A stretch of DNA of 64,000 nt, from contig NZ_GG697133.1 of assembly GCF_000160575.1 (NCBI RefSeq), forward strand, positions 1 through 64,000, written 5' to 3'. Every line of letters starts with the position of its first letter. The first letter of the stretch is position 1. The position numbers and the translations under genes were made by a program. A model generated the notes under the pieces. That model was not told the DNA's origin. It ran no database searches and was given only the letters and a program-made list of their open reading frames with translations. Source of the DNA: Weissella paramesenteroides ATCC 33313. Lineage in GTDB: Bacteria; Bacillota; Bacilli; Lactobacillales; Lactobacillaceae. Shown here one piece after another: positions 38,164 to 47,294 of the stretch.

Positions 38164-39135
38164 TTAAAATTGGCACAATATACTTCCATATGTAAATCCC
38201 GCACCAAATCCAGTTAACAACACTTTCTTACCAGCTAGTTGCTTATTGTGTCGCAATTCATCTAAGCCCATTGCAATACCAGCCGACGATGTGTTTCCAT
38301 ATTTCGTAACATTTGTCACAAATTTTTCCATAGGCTGTTCTAATTTTTTAGCAATCATTTCAATTATTCTTAAATTAGCTTGGTGTGGTATGAAATAATC
38401 AACATCCGATGGTGTCACATCATTTTTCTTTAAAAAGTTGATAATATGATCAGGAATCAAACGTTCAACTTCACTAAAAACTTGCCGTCCTTCCTGATGA
38501 AAGGCTTCGGTTTTCGGATAGTTATCTGCAGAAAGTTCATGTAGCGGTTGAATACGTCCTGAATGCACCACCTCCGCATTACCAATCGTATGCATTTCTT
38601 CTGCCACTAGTAGTGATTGTTCACTAGCTTCCAATATGAACGCTCCCGCACCATCCCCAAAAAATACTGAAGAGGCACGGTCTTTAAAGTCCATCATTTT
38701 TGAATTAACTTCAGCAGATATAACTAACGCATACTTTGCGGTACCGGCCTTTAAAAATTTATCTGCGGTACTTAAACCAAAGATAAATCCCGCACATGCT
38801 GTGGAAATGTCATACGCCCATGCATTCTCTGCCTGTATATTTTTTTGTACCAGGGCTGATGTCGATGGTGCCAATCCGTCTGGTGTAAATGTTGTTACAA
38901 TTATTAACCCAATCTCAGCTGGTGTAAGTGATGTTTGAGCGAGTGCTTGTTGCGCTGCCTTAGTGGCTAAGTCCGAAGTATTTTCTCCTCGCAATGAAAC
39001 ATGCCGAGTCTTTATACCCGTATGTGCTTGAATCCATTCATCATTTGTATCCATGATTGTAGCTAAATTATCATTAGTCACAATGTCTTGCGGCACATAA
39101 TGAGATGAAGCAACAATTTTTACGCCTTGCGCCAT
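38164..39135 (-). CDS. fabH: beta-ketoacyl-ACP synthase III
   Basis: Condenses acetyl-CoA with malonyl-ACP to start fatty-acid synthesis. The 323-residue protein carries the catalytic Cys114 (STACAGF), His in FIPHQANLRI and Asn in KYGNTSSAG. In most Lactobacillales fabH sits in the fabT-fab cluster. Here it stands apart, followed only by a small unknown gene, so a second copy may exist elsewhere. Confidence 0.93.
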   Translation of the reverse strand: MAQGVKIVASSHYVPQDIVTNDNLATIMDTNDEWIQAHTGIKTRHVSLRGENTSDLATKAAQQALAQTSLTPAEIGLIIVTTFTPDGLAPSTSALVQKNIQAENAWAYDISTACAGFIFGLSTADKFLKAGTAKYALVISAEVNSKMMDFKDRASSVFFGDGAGAFILEASEQSLLVAEEMHTIGNAEVVHSGRIQPLHELSADNYPKTEAFHQEGRQVFSEVERLIPDHIINFLKKNDVTPSDVDYFIPHQANLRIIEMIAKKLEQPMEKFVTNVTKYGNTSSAGIAMGLDELRHNKQLAGKKVLLTGFGAGFTYGSILCQF

Positions 39136-39230
39136 GCTTTGCTCTCCTCCTAATTTCTATTCAAAAGATATTATACGCATGCTAACCACAAAAAGACATT
39201 AATATTTTACTAAAAAAAAATATTTCATAA

Positions 39231-39845
39231 CTAATTTCGATTGAAATAATGTAAATATCGGTTGCCATCAGAAGTTTGGGTCAGTTTAGTCACGCTGGCA
39301 TTATCTGGTTCAGGTATATTGCTAGTTACATGGTTTATGCCAAAAGTAGCCATTAATATCGCCTTAATCGTAAAACCATGCGTAACAACAATTATTTGTT
39401 CATTTGGATGCTGCAAGCTTGTTTCATTCAAAAATAGGTTAACTCTTTCAACAACCTGTGCAAATGTTTCACCTGCCGTGGCATATTTCGTATAATTTGC
39501 GGTCACATCGTGTAAAACAGGATTAAAGACATCCGGAAATTGCATTTCAAGTTGCTGATTTTTTTGTCCATCCCATTCACCATACGAAATTTCTAATAAA
39601 CGTTGATCCTGTTGCATAGGAATACCAGCCGAATTATTAAGGATATCTGCCGTTTGCATGGTTCTGTGCAACGGACTACTTATTAACAAATCTGCAAAGC
39701 TAATATCAAAATGATCCGCTAATTGGCGAACTTGTAATTTACCTTTGTCATTCAATCGTGTCATAGCAGAATTAATTTGTCCTTGTTTCAAACCCGCTGC
39801 GTTAGCTGCCGTCTGTCCATGACGTACAAAATAAAAAGTTGTCAT
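39231..39845 (-). CDS. histidine phosphatase family protein (phosphoglycerate mutase-like)
   Basis: A 204-residue phosphatase with the phospho-His signature YFVRHGQTAANAAG (residues 5-18), Arg/Glu in SSPLHRTMQTAD and LEISYGEWDG, and the second His in VVTHGF. It resembles the broad PhoE/CobC group rather than the glycolytic dPGM. Substrate unknown. Confidence 0.88.
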   Translation of the reverse strand: MTTFYFVRHGQTAANAAGLKQGQINSAMTRLNDKGKLQVRQLADHFDISFADLLISSPLHRTMQTADILNNSAGIPMQQDQRLLEISYGEWDGQKNQQLEMQFPDVFNPVLHDVTANYTKYATAGETFAQVVERVNLFLNETSLQHPNEQIIVVTHGFTIKAILMATFGINHVTSNIPEPDNASVTKLTQTSDGNRYLHYFNRN

Positions 39846-39879
39846 ATGTTACCCTCTGTTATCTTCTTACCATGTAAGT

Positions 39880-39919
39880 TAAAAAAGAGGCCGAGCCAGA
39901 ATTTCTCTAACTCAGCCTA
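39880..39919 (-). terminator. terminator after trxB
   Basis: Minus strand AGGCTGAG/CTCGGCCT stem with an inner AGA/TCT arm, followed by T6. Confidence 0.75.
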
Positions 39920-39965
39920 TAAACCGCATTTTACTATGCATGAAGCATCAAAAATAAATTTTATC

Positions 39966-40922
39966 TTATGCTTCCGCTATCTTTTTCTGCTGTTGTAGTT
40001 TGAAATTTTCATTGTATGAAAAGACGTTTTGTCCAGCGATTGCTGCATCCCCAACGGCTGTCGTGATTTGACGTAATTCTTTTTCACGAACGTCACCAAG
40101 TGCATAAATACCTGGCAATGATGTTTCCATCCGCTCATTTGTTTTGATCCAACCTTGATCATTTGTAATACCCAAATCAGCAACAACATCAGAAACTGGT
40201 AAGACACCAACATAGATGAATACACCTGCAGCATCAACCGTATAAACTTCATCAGTTACATTATTGTGTACTCGGACCCCTGTAACCTTTTTATCATCAC
40301 CTAAAATTTCTTCAACTTCAGTATTCCAAACGAACTCAATCTTTTCATTGGCAAATGCACGTTCTTGCAAAATTTGCTGTGCTCTCAACTTGTCACGACG
40401 ATGGAAAACAGTAACCTTATCTGCTAACCCAGCTAAATAGGTTGCTTCTTCAACTGCAGAGTCACCACCACCAACAACGATGACATGTTGTCCACGGAAA
40501 AACGCACCATCACAGACAGCACAATAAGATACACCTCGTCCTGAATATTGGTCTTCACCAGGTACGGCTAATTTCTTGTAATCGGAACCAGTCGCCACGA
40601 TAACTGTGTTAGTTGTATATTCGTCCATATCAGTAACAACGCGCCATGAGCCATCCTCTTGTGCTTGAACATGTAACACTGTTCCAAAAGCATACTCAGC
40701 ACCGAATTGTGTTGAAGACTGATACATTTTTTCAGCCAAGTCTGGACCTAATACACTACTAAAACCAGGATAGTTTTCTACCTCAGCCGTGTTATTCATC
40801 TGGCCACCATATATCCCTCGATCAATCATTAGTACCGACAGATTTGCACGTGAAGCATAAGTCGCTGCCGTCATACCACCAGGACCTGCACCCAAAATTA
40901 TTGTGTCATAGTGTTGGGTCAT
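39966..40922 (-). CDS. trxB: thioredoxin-disulfide reductase
   Basis: FAD/NADPH enzyme reducing thioredoxin. The 318-residue protein has the FAD loop GAGPGG (11-16), redox-active Cys134 and Cys137 in CAVCDG, the NADPH loop GGGDSAVEEA and the C-terminal ALGDVREKELRQI. GGGGAGG stands before the ATG. Flanked by its own terminator and, on the other side, the galU terminator. Confidence 0.96.
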   Translation of the reverse strand: MTQHYDTIILGAGPGGMTAATYASRANLSVLMIDRGIYGGQMNNTAEVENYPGFSSVLGPDLAEKMYQSSTQFGAEYAFGTVLHVQAQEDGSWRVVTDMDEYTTNTVIVATGSDYKKLAVPGEDQYSGRGVSYCAVCDGAFFRGQHVIVVGGGDSAVEEATYLAGLADKVTVFHRRDKLRAQQILQERAFANEKIEFVWNTEVEEILGDDKKVTGVRVHNNVTDEVYTVDAAGVFIYVGVLPVSDVVADLGITNDQGWIKTNERMETSLPGIYALGDVREKELRQITTAVGDAAIAGQNVFSYNENFKLQQQKKIAEA

Positions 40923-41030
40923 AACAACACCTCCCCTTCAAGTACTTGCTTATCAAACTCATATTGACTATCTACTACATTTTACATTCTTTTAATTAGA
41001 AAGCAAGTTTTTTAACTTACTTTTTGTAAA

Positions 41031-41076
41031 CAAAAAACTGCAAGCCCGATAGATACCGAAACACTTGCAGTTTTTG
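41031..41076 (-). terminator. terminator after galU
   Basis: AAAACTGCAAG/CTTGCAGTTTT stem with T-run on the minus strand, closing gpsA-galU. Confidence 0.85.
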
Positions 41077-41091
41077 TGAGTTCATCAATGA

Positions 41092-41967
41092 CTAATCTAG
41101 CTTAGCAGCTAATTCCTTGATATATGCCTTCAAATCTTCAGACGTTTGTGGGTGCTTTAGCCCAAATTCAATATTAGTTGTTAAGAAACCAATCTTTGAT
41201 CCAATATCATAACGGCTACCCTTAAATTCATGAGCATAAACGTGTTGACGCTTGTTCAATGAATCAATGGCATCAGTTAATTGAATTTCGTTTCCCTTAC
41301 CTGGCTTAGTATTCTCTAATTCCTCAAAAATTTCGGGTGTTAATAGATAACGACCAATAATTGCCAAATTAGATGGTGCATCTTCTGGCTTTGGCTTCTC
41401 AACGAAAGTATTAACCTGGTGTAGTCCAGGTTCAACTTCCTTTTCAGGTGCAATCACACCATACTCAGAAACTTGATCATGTGGTACTTGCATCACGGCC
41501 AGCGTTGACTCACCAGTTGTGTTGTAGCGATCAATCAATTGCTTTGTCAAAGGCACCTCATCACTCATCAAATCATCACCTAGCATTACAACGAATGGTT
41601 CGTCGCCAATGAATGATTTTGCGGTCAACACAGCATCCCCTAAGCCACGTGGATGAGATTGACGAATAAAGTACAAGTTAATATCAGTTGTCTCTTGAAC
41701 AAGCTTTAGTAACTCATCCTTACCTTTTTCACGTAAATTGTTTTCCAATTCAGGATTTGAATCAAAATGATCCTCGATTGAACGCTTTGACTTACCGTCA
41801 ACGATCACAATATCTTCAATTCCTGAAGCCAAAGCTTCTTCAATAATGAATTGGATAGTTGGCTTATCAACAATTGGTAGCATTTCCTTTGCTAATGCCT
41901 TTGTGGCAGGCAAAAAACGAGTTCCTAATCCTGCGGCTGGAATGATTGCTTTACGTACTGGTTTCAT
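41092..41967 (-). CDS. galU: UTP-glucose-1-phosphate uridylyltransferase
   Basis: Makes UDP-glucose, the donor for the LTA glycolipids. The 291-residue protein has the nucleotide loop [20 protein letters not shown], the VEEA-type [13 protein letters not shown] and [12 protein letters not shown]. It starts seven bases after gpsA stops. Normal length and all motifs present. Confidence 0.96.
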   Translation of the reverse strand: MKPVRKAIIPAAGLGTRFLPATKALAKEMLPIVDKPTIQFIIEEALASGIEDIVIVDGKSKRSIEDHFDSNPELENNLREKGKDELLKLVQETTDINLYFIRQSHPRGLGDAVLTAKSFIGDEPFVVMLGDDLMSDEVPLTKQLIDRYNTTGESTLAVMQVPHDQVSEYGVIAPEKEVEPGLHQVNTFVEKPKPEDAPSNLAIIGRYLLTPEIFEELENTKPGKGNEIQLTDAIDSLNKRQHVYAHEFKGSRYDIGSKIGFLTTNIEFGLKHPQTSEDLKAYIKELAAKLD

Positions 41968-41974
41968 GATTAAT

Positions 41975-42994
41975 TTACTTCCCTTCTTGTGAGACTGGAC
42001 GTCCCATTAATGTTTGAATAGCTTCTTTAACATCTTGATTTTCGTAAAGTACGCGATAAATCGCTGACGTAATTGGCATCTCAACATGTTTCTTTTGTGC
42101 TAATTCATGGGCAACTTTGGTTGTTGAAATCCCCTCAATAACCATTCCCATATGTTCAATAATATCTGCTAATTTCTTACCTTCACCTAATTGGACACCA
42201 GCTCGATAGTTTCGAGAATGTACCGAGGTAGCTGTGGCAAATAAGTCCCCCACACCAGACAATCCCATAAAAGTAATTGGATTAGCTCCAAAAGCCTGTC
42301 CTAAACGACTGATTTCTGCTAAGCCACGGGTGAACAATGCTGCTTTAGCATTAGCGTCATACCCAAGACTTTCCAGTGCTCCTGCCCCAATGGCAATCAC
42401 GTTCTTCAATGCGCCACCGATTTCTGATCCGATCATATCAGTATTGGTGTAAACACGGAACACCTGATTACTTAATGCATGTTGGACCTTTTCAGCAACT
42501 GCCACGTCTGTACTAACTGCTGTAACCAAGGTTGGGTCATGTGTAATAACTCCTTCAGCATGTGAAGGTCCTGAAATCACACCAAGTCCACGTAAATACT
42601 TAGCTGGTACTTCTTCGGCTAGCATTTCTGATACACGTTTGTATGTCCCTGGTTCTAATCCCTTGGTTGCAGCCATTAGAATGATACTTTGATCTAAGTT
42701 TTTAAGGGCTGCAACTAATTGCTTTGCAACCTCTCGTGTCGCCTTAGTTGGCACAACACTTAATACAATATCAGCATCCTGGACTGCAGCTTGCATATCT
42801 GCGACACCAACAACCCCTTCATTTAATGGATTATCACCCAAATATTTTGTATTTCGATGCGTTTCATTAATTTCGGCAACTTGTGATGCTCGATGACTCC
42901 ATAAACGAACGTCATGCCCATTTTCAGCAGCAACATTTGCCAGTGCGGTTCCCCACGATCCAGCACCTAAAACTGCAATAATTTCGTTACTCAC
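41975..42994 (-). CDS. gpsA: NAD(P)-dependent glycerol-3-phosphate dehydrogenase
   Basis: Reduces DHAP to sn-glycerol-3-phosphate for phospholipids and LTA. The 339-residue protein has the dinucleotide loop [10 protein letters not shown], the catalytic-lysine segment [13 protein letters not shown], and [16 protein letters not shown]. It lies in one string with galU; hprK ends about 107 bases upstream. Confidence 0.96.
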   Translation of the reverse strand: MSNEIIAVLGAGSWGTALANVAAENGHDVRLWSHRASQVAEINETHRNTKYLGDNPLNEGVVGVADMQAAVQDADIVLSVVPTKATREVAKQLVAALKNLDQSIILMAATKGLEPGTYKRVSEMLAEEVPAKYLRGLGVISGPSHAEGVITHDPTLVTAVSTDVAVAEKVQHALSNQVFRVYTNTDMIGSEIGGALKNVIAIGAGALESLGYDANAKAALFTRGLAEISRLGQAFGANPITFMGLSGVGDLFATATSVHSRNYRAGVQLGEGKKLADIIEHMGMVIEGISTTKVAHELAQKKHVEMPITSAIYRVLYENQDVKEAIQTLMGRPVSQEGK

Positions 42995-43101
42995 GAGATT
43001 CCTCCTTTTTATTGCATGAGCGCCAATATCATAATAATACCATATTCTAATATCTTAGCAATCTTATCATGAATGGATCGCTACAGAACAACGTTACTAG
43101 C

Positions 43102-44031
43102 CTATTTTGAGTTTTCGGCAATCAAACTATTTAAGTTGTTATTAAAGGTTTCTGTTGCATCAAATCCCATTTGCTTAGCCCGGAAATTTTTGGCTGCCGT
43201 TTCAATAAGCACCGCCAAATTTCGTCCAGCTTGAACAGGCAAAACAAAACGTGGTAAATCAACGCCTTGAATCGTAATAACTTCTTCACCATTACCTAAA
43301 CGATCCACTTTTTGATCATCATGCCATTTAGCAAGATGTAGATTAAAAGCAATTGTCGCGTGTGAGCGGACCGCACCAGCGCCAAACAAGTCCATCACAT
43401 CAATGATCCCTACACCACGTAATTCCATCAAATTGCGCAAAATTGCAGGCGGTTCTCCAACTAAGCGTTCCTCATCTTGTGCATAAACATCAACACGATC
43501 ATCAGCAATCAATCGATGTCCTCGTTGTACTAATTCCAATGCTGTTTCTGACTTTCCAACACCTGAATCACCAGTAATTAACACACCTAACCCATAAATA
43601 TCAACTAAAACACCATGTACAGATTGACGTTCCGCTAATCCACCACTTAAGAAATAAGTCATATTAGCTAATATTTTTGAAGATGTTAATTCCGTTGCCA
43701 ATACCGGAATATGATTTTCCTTTGCAGATTGCATGAACTCTTCCGGTAATTTTCGACCCGTTGACACAACAAAGGTTGGCGTATTTGGTTGCATCATCTT
43801 TCTTGCAATCAATAATAATTCTGAATGATTCATTCGATGAGCAAATGAAGTTTCAGTAATTCCCATCAACTGAATTCGCTCAGGTGCATAATAATTAAAA
43901 TAACCTGTCATTTCAAGACCGGGTCTTGAAATATCTGGGGTTGTAATCTTGCGATCTAGGTATTCCTCACCTGCTACAATTTTTAGGCGAGTATTATCCA
44001 ATAAATCTTTTACTGTTAATTCTTTTGCCAT
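43102..44031 (-). CDS. hprK: HPr kinase/phosphorylase
   Basis: Phosphorylates and dephosphorylates HPr at Ser46. The 309-residue protein has a P-loop GDSGVGKS (154-161), His139 and the family signature LRGVGIIDVMDLFGAGAVR. Sensor arm of carbon catabolite control, acting on the HPr encoded at 37.5 kb. Begins 19 bases after the YvlD-like gene. Confidence 0.96.
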   Translation of the reverse strand: MAKELTVKDLLDNTRLKIVAGEEYLDRKITTPDISRPGLEMTGYFNYYAPERIQLMGITETSFAHRMNHSELLLIARKMMQPNTPTFVVSTGRKLPEEFMQSAKENHIPVLATELTSSKILANMTYFLSGGLAERQSVHGVLVDIYGLGVLITGDSGVGKSETALELVQRGHRLIADDRVDVYAQDEERLVGEPPAILRNLMELRGVGIIDVMDLFGAGAVRSHATIAFNLHLAKWHDDQKVDRLGNGEEVITIQGVDLPRFVLPVQAGRNLAVLIETAAKNFRAKQMGFDATETFNNNLNSLIAENSK

Positions 44032-44050
44032 TTTCTACTACCTGTCTTAA

Positions 44051-44431
44051 TTATTGATTATCATTTTTACTAAAGTAACTAGAAATTATCATGTTAACCA
44101 CGGACATCACAATAGCAATAAACATTGCCCAACCAAAACTAGCAAATCTGAACCCGTCACCAACGACCCAAGCCGTCAGCCACAATACAACGCCGTTTAT
44201 AACTAGCCCAAACAAGCCAAATGATAGAATAGTTAGTGGCAAAGCAAGTAATTGTAAGAATGGCTTCACCAAGGCATTTAAAATTCCTAGGATCACAGCA
44301 GCCAGTATTGCTGTCCAAATATTTTTAATATAGAGACCATTTCTAAATAGTCCCGCCATTGCTAATAACATAACTGTATTAATAATAATTCGTTGCCAAA
44401 ATGAGAAATTTTTAAAAGTAACTGTCTTCAT
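44051..44431 (-). CDS. YvlD-type small membrane protein (phage holin 4 superfamily)
   Basis: A 126-residue protein with four membrane segments (about 13-28, 33-53, 57-80, 90-115). The pattern ILNALVKPFLQLLALPLTILSFGLFGLVINGVVLWL is diagnostic of the family though only partly quoted here as a region (44-78). Not a phage gene: the neighbours are housekeeping. It often accompanies hprK in Firmicutes. Function unknown. Confidence 0.85.
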   Translation of the reverse strand: MKTVTFKNFSFWQRIIINTVMLLAMAGLFRNGLYIKNIWTAILAAVILGILNALVKPFLQLLALPLTILSFGLFGLVINGVVLWLTAWVVGDGFRFASFGWAMFIAIVMSVVNMIISSYFSKNDNQ

Positions 44432-44525
44432 CTATTTCCTCCAGTTATTCTTAGCACCAGTATATCAAAATTAGGCTAATATTTGGCTAAATGTTCGGTA
44501 ATTTATATACTTAATTGTGATAAAT

Positions 44526-44556
44526 AAAAACCAGAAACGGACGCGTCCATTTCTAG
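44526..44556 (-). terminator. terminator after the RelB-like gene
   Basis: Stem AGAAATGGACG/CGTCCGTTTCT containing ACGCGT, followed on the minus strand by GG and a T-rich run. Confidence 0.75.
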
Positions 44557-44580
44557 TATTATCAGAATCTATTAATAAAC

Positions 44581-44751
44581 TTATTTGTGCTTTGCCCGAA
44601 ATAGATCATTGAATGGTGACTCCCCACTATGTGCCACCTGAGTCAAAAACATCTTAACGGCTTGCTGTGTCGTTAACCCGTTTTCTTTAAATACTGTATC
44701 TGCTGCATTGCGTACTTCTTCTTCAACCCGAATTTGAATTAATTTTTCCAT
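44581..44751 (-). CDS. orphan RelB/DinJ-family antitoxin
   Basis: A 56-residue protein read directly from the DNA. It begins MEKLIQIRVEEEVRNAAD, a ribbon-helix-helix start typical of RelB/DinJ antitoxins, then GLTTQQAVKMFLTQVA. The tail SGESPFND is the toxin-binding type. GGGGGG lies about nine bases before the ATG. No RelE/YafQ toxin follows: the terminator comes 25 bases after the stop. It may be an orphan antitoxin or a repurposed regulator. Confidence 0.8.
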   Translation of the reverse strand: MEKLIQIRVEEEVRNAADTVFKENGLTTQQAVKMFLTQVAHSGESPFNDLFRAKHK

Positions 44752-44909
44752 GTGATACGTCCCCCCTGTATCCTAAAAGATATATCCAACTCACTCATTA
44801 TTATATACCATTTTACAGAAAATAACTTAACCAAACATATTTTTAAAATACATGTTATTCAAAATGCATGACTTACATAACAATATTTTCTCTAGATTGG
44901 TTTTTCGAC

Positions 44910-44944
44910 AAAAAAACACACTGTCAAATAATGACAGTGTGTTT
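44910..44944 (-). terminator. terminator of the small RNA
   Basis: 13-base stem AAACACACTGTCA/TGACAGTGTGTTT, five-base loop, then seven T on the minus strand. Confidence 0.9.
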
Positions 44945-45143
44945 CATTTGGCATTGCTAAGATTGACGCGTCTTAGCTCACGTGATGGTTACCCACCAGT
45001 CAACGTACACCCATTAGGTAACCCTAAAGGTAGTCATGTGCAGTAAAGCAAGTTCCACAACTTGCTTTACACCCTCCAGTAATACGACTGTTAATGAGGG
45101 CCGTTTATCAAAGATCATTTAAGATCCTCTCGACTCATCGCAT
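44910..45143 (-). ncRNA. structured small RNA gene, possibly 6S RNA / Lacto-usp type
   Basis: About 234 bases between a strong promoter and an intrinsic terminator, with no credible ORF. Hairpins on the minus strand include CCCTC/GAGGG with inner CAGT/ACTG, a perfect 12-base stem GTAAAGCAAGTT/AACTTGCTTTAC, GGTTACC/GGTAACC, and CTAAGA/TCTTAG before the terminator. A known motif, Lacto-usp, proposed as a 6S RNA, occurs next to usp genes in lactic acid bacteria. Here the RNA is divergent from usp, so identity is inference. tmRNA and RNase P RNA signatures are absent. Confidence 0.65.
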
Positions 45144-45150
45144 AAAAATA

Positions 45151-45179
45151 ATTATAGCACAATGACTACCATCAAACAA
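45151..45179 (-). promoter_or_regulatory. promoter of the small RNA
   Basis: TTGTTT, 17 bases, TATAAT with TG one base upstream (extended -10, TGCTATAAT). The start is expected near 45143. Confidence 0.7.
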
Positions 45180-45261
45180 TCTTTTTATTTAAAATAGACT
45201 ATAATTTTTCAACTATACATAACGCATACATGTATCATTACTAAGCTAAAATTTAAGATGG

Positions 45262-45293
45262 CGCTTACAATAAAGTGTTATTAGGTATATAAT
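45262..45293 (+). promoter_or_regulatory. usp promoter with overlapping cre-like site
   Basis: TTACAA (45265-45270), 17 bases, TATAAT (45288-45293). On the minus strand, TGTAAGCGCC overlaps the -35 and matches a cre at about 12 of 14 positions; this site is uncertain. Confidence 0.6.
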
Positions 45294-45351
45294 ATAAGCA
45301 TATAAAGAATTTTATGTAATTAATAACTAATTTATAAGGATGGTGACTTCC

Positions 45352-45801
45352 ATGGCAGAGGACAAAATTGCATACAAGAATATTTTGGCACCAATTGATG
45401 GTTCAAAAATTTCTGAGGCCATAGTTGAAAAGGCTGCTGCTGTTGCGGTACGTAACCAAACCGTTTTAGATTTATTGTACGTCATTGATACCAATTCAAT
45501 TTCAGGATTAGCCGGTATGTCAATTTCTGGTGACGTTGTTTACCAACTAGTGCAGGATGCAGAAGAAAAGTTATCTAAGTACGCAGAAATTGCACGTAAG
45601 CAAGGTGCTAAAGAAGTTAACATCCACGTTCGTTTTGGATCGCCAAAAACCGTTATTGCTCGCGACTTTCCTAAAGACCATGACACTGGTCTAATTATGT
45701 TAGGTAAATCTGGATTAAACACGCTGGAACGACTACTGGTTGGTTCAGTTACGACTTTTGTTGTTCAAAATGCTAAAGCAGATATTTTAATTGTGCAGTA
45801 A
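45352..45801 (+). CDS. universal stress protein (UspA family)
   Basis: A 149-residue nucleotide-binding stress protein. It has ILAPIDGSKISEAIVEKA at the start and the ATP-binding G-x2-G-x9-G-S region as MLGKSGLNTLERLLVGSVT. An in-frame ATG at 45340 is too close to AAGGA; the ATG at 45352 has GGTGA five bases upstream. Followed by a terminator and an unknown gene. Confidence 0.9.
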   Translation: MAEDKIAYKNILAPIDGSKISEAIVEKAAAVAVRNQTVLDLLYVIDTNSISGLAGMSISGDVVYQLVQDAEEKLSKYAEIARKQGAKEVNIHVRFGSPKTVIARDFPKDHDTGLIMLGKSGLNTLERLLVGSVTTFVVQNAKADILIVQ

Positions 45802-45805
45802 AAAT

Positions 45806-45839
45806 AAATACCAGCCACCCTGTGGTTGGTATTTTTATT
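45806..45839 (+). terminator. terminator after usp
   Basis: ATACCAGCCAC/GTGGTTGGTAT stem with a short loop, then a T-rich run. Confidence 0.85.
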
Positions 45840-45949
45840 ATCTGCGGATGCTCATTATACCTATATACAATAGAATTCAATGTATTTTTATTAAAGTTAG
45901 GTTATAATAATTTTATATTTCTAATCAATATCAAAGTAGAGGAAGAATT

Positions 45950-46315
45950 ATGAAAATTATAGGCAATACACTAGAAACAATTCACAAATTTCGACACGGA
46001 CACCTTAGCAAACGTTGGTTGGAGGATCCCTTCTTAACTTCAACGACTGCATTGGGTGCAAACCGAAACATTAAATTACAATTACTATATTTAGATACGA
46101 ATGACACTTTTTACTTAGTTGAAAGCACCTCATCGATTGCTCACTCTTTGCAATATCAAGATGGTGCAATTAGTGTTTCTGAGTGGTCACCGGCTGATTT
46201 TGCTGGCTTATTACGCAGTTATAATCAACCCGGTTTTGATAATTATTTCCAATTAATTGTTACCAACACTGCGATGGCTTACTCTGATTCGAAACAAAAG
46301 GACTATGTGAAGTAG
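45950..46315 (+). CDS. hypothetical protein next to usp
   Basis: A 121-residue soluble protein I do not recognise. It has no signal peptide or known motif. AGAGGAAG precedes the ATG. It follows usp on the same strand but behind a terminator, so it has its own transcription. A hypothetical gene beside usp is part of the context reported for the Lacto-usp RNA motif. Confidence 0.7.
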   Translation: MKIIGNTLETIHKFRHGHLSKRWLEDPFLTSTTALGANRNIKLQLLYLDTNDTFYLVESTSSIAHSLQYQDGAISVSEWSPADFAGLLRSYNQPGFDNYFQLIVTNTAMAYSDSKQKDYVK

Positions 46316-46355
46316 CCACCTCGTTTTAAAAATCACAGTCACAAATAAGTATAAT

Positions 46356-46404
46356 AAAACAACGTCATCAAGAATCAAATTGCATTCTGATGACGTTGTT
46401 TTAT
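46356..46404. terminator. bidirectional terminator between converging genes
   Basis: Perfect stem AAAACAACGTCATCA/TGATGACGTTGTTTT, serving the plus-strand hypothetical and the minus-strand cyclophilin. Confidence 0.85.
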
Positions 46405-46421
46405 TATATTGCCACATCAAA

Positions 46422-47198
46422 CTATTTTTTAATAACAGTTGTACTTAAAATTTTAACCGGATTCACAGGTGCAGATTTTTCAGAACCATCCGCATTATCC
46501 TTAACTTCAGCACTAGCAATTTTATCTACCACATCCATACCACTAATAACCTGTCCAAATACTGTATAGTTGCCATCAAGTGAGGGATTGCCACCCTTTT
46601 GATATGCTTTAATAATTTTATCTGGATAATTTTTCTTCTTTAATTGCGAAGCGACATTTTCATGATTTTGGTTGATAAAAAATTGTGAGCCATTTGTATC
46701 TGCACCAGCATTAGCCATTGATAATGCCCCTCTGATATTATACAAAGATGCCGAAATTTCATTCTTAAACCCTGAGCCAGAATCAATTTTTGAATTTTTA
46801 TTTTTCCAAATTGACGAACCACCAATTCCTGTACCAGTAGGATCACCACCTTGTATCATAAAATCATTAATGACACGATGGAAAATTGTGTTATTGTAAT
46901 ATCCTGTCTCTGCATGTTTCACAAAATTCTTTACCGCAAGTGGTGCGTATTTATTAAATAATTTCACCTTAACATTACCGACCGTCGTTTTTATTTCAAC
47001 AACCGTTTCATTCTTATGAACTGCGTTCGAAAGTTGTGGTAACGGTTGTTTATTTAATTCTTTTTTTGACAACGTCTGTTTCGTCTGAGTGGTTGACTGC
47101 TGGTTAGAATGCGATGATAGAAACGCAATGCCAATGACAGCTAGAACGACGACAACTACTACGCTAGCAACAATCATTTCTGATCGACCCTTCTTCAT
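46422..47198 (-). CDS. membrane-anchored cyclophilin-type peptidyl-prolyl isomerase
   Basis: A 258-residue protein with one N-terminal membrane helix (about 9-30) and an extracellular cyclophilin domain. The catalytic set is visible: FHRVINDFMIQGGD (Arg and Phe), GALSMANAG and GSQFFIN. No lipobox Cys. GGGAG lies eight bases before the ATG at 47198 and within the longer ORF, so the inner start is chosen. Likely helps fold exported proteins. Confidence 0.9.
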   Translation of the reverse strand: MKKGRSEMIVASVVVVVVLAVIGIAFLSSHSNQQSTTQTKQTLSKKELNKQPLPQLSNAVHKNETVVEIKTTVGNVKVKLFNKYAPLAVKNFVKHAETGYYNNTIFHRVINDFMIQGGDPTGTGIGGSSIWKNKNSKIDSGSGFKNEISASLYNIRGALSMANAGADTNGSQFFINQNHENVASQLKKKNYPDKIIKAYQKGGNPSLDGNYTVFGQVISGMDVVDKIASAEVKDNADGSEKSAPVNPVKILSTTVIKK

Positions 47199-47294
47199 TT
47201 TGTTAACTCCCATTCTTTATTAACACTAAAGCATAAATATTATGAACCATTGTATAATTTTTTGCTTAGCCTAAAGATAAAATAATCACTTAAA

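Noticed and set aside
44051-44431. Prophage remnant suggested by the holin-type name of the family
   Set aside because: The family is a chromosomal membrane protein group and the flanks are housekeeping genes; no other phage gene is present.
44852-45046. 64-residue plus-strand ORF overlapping the small RNA
   Set aside because: It runs through the perfect terminator stem and structured region, and no ribosome binding site or family pattern is visible.
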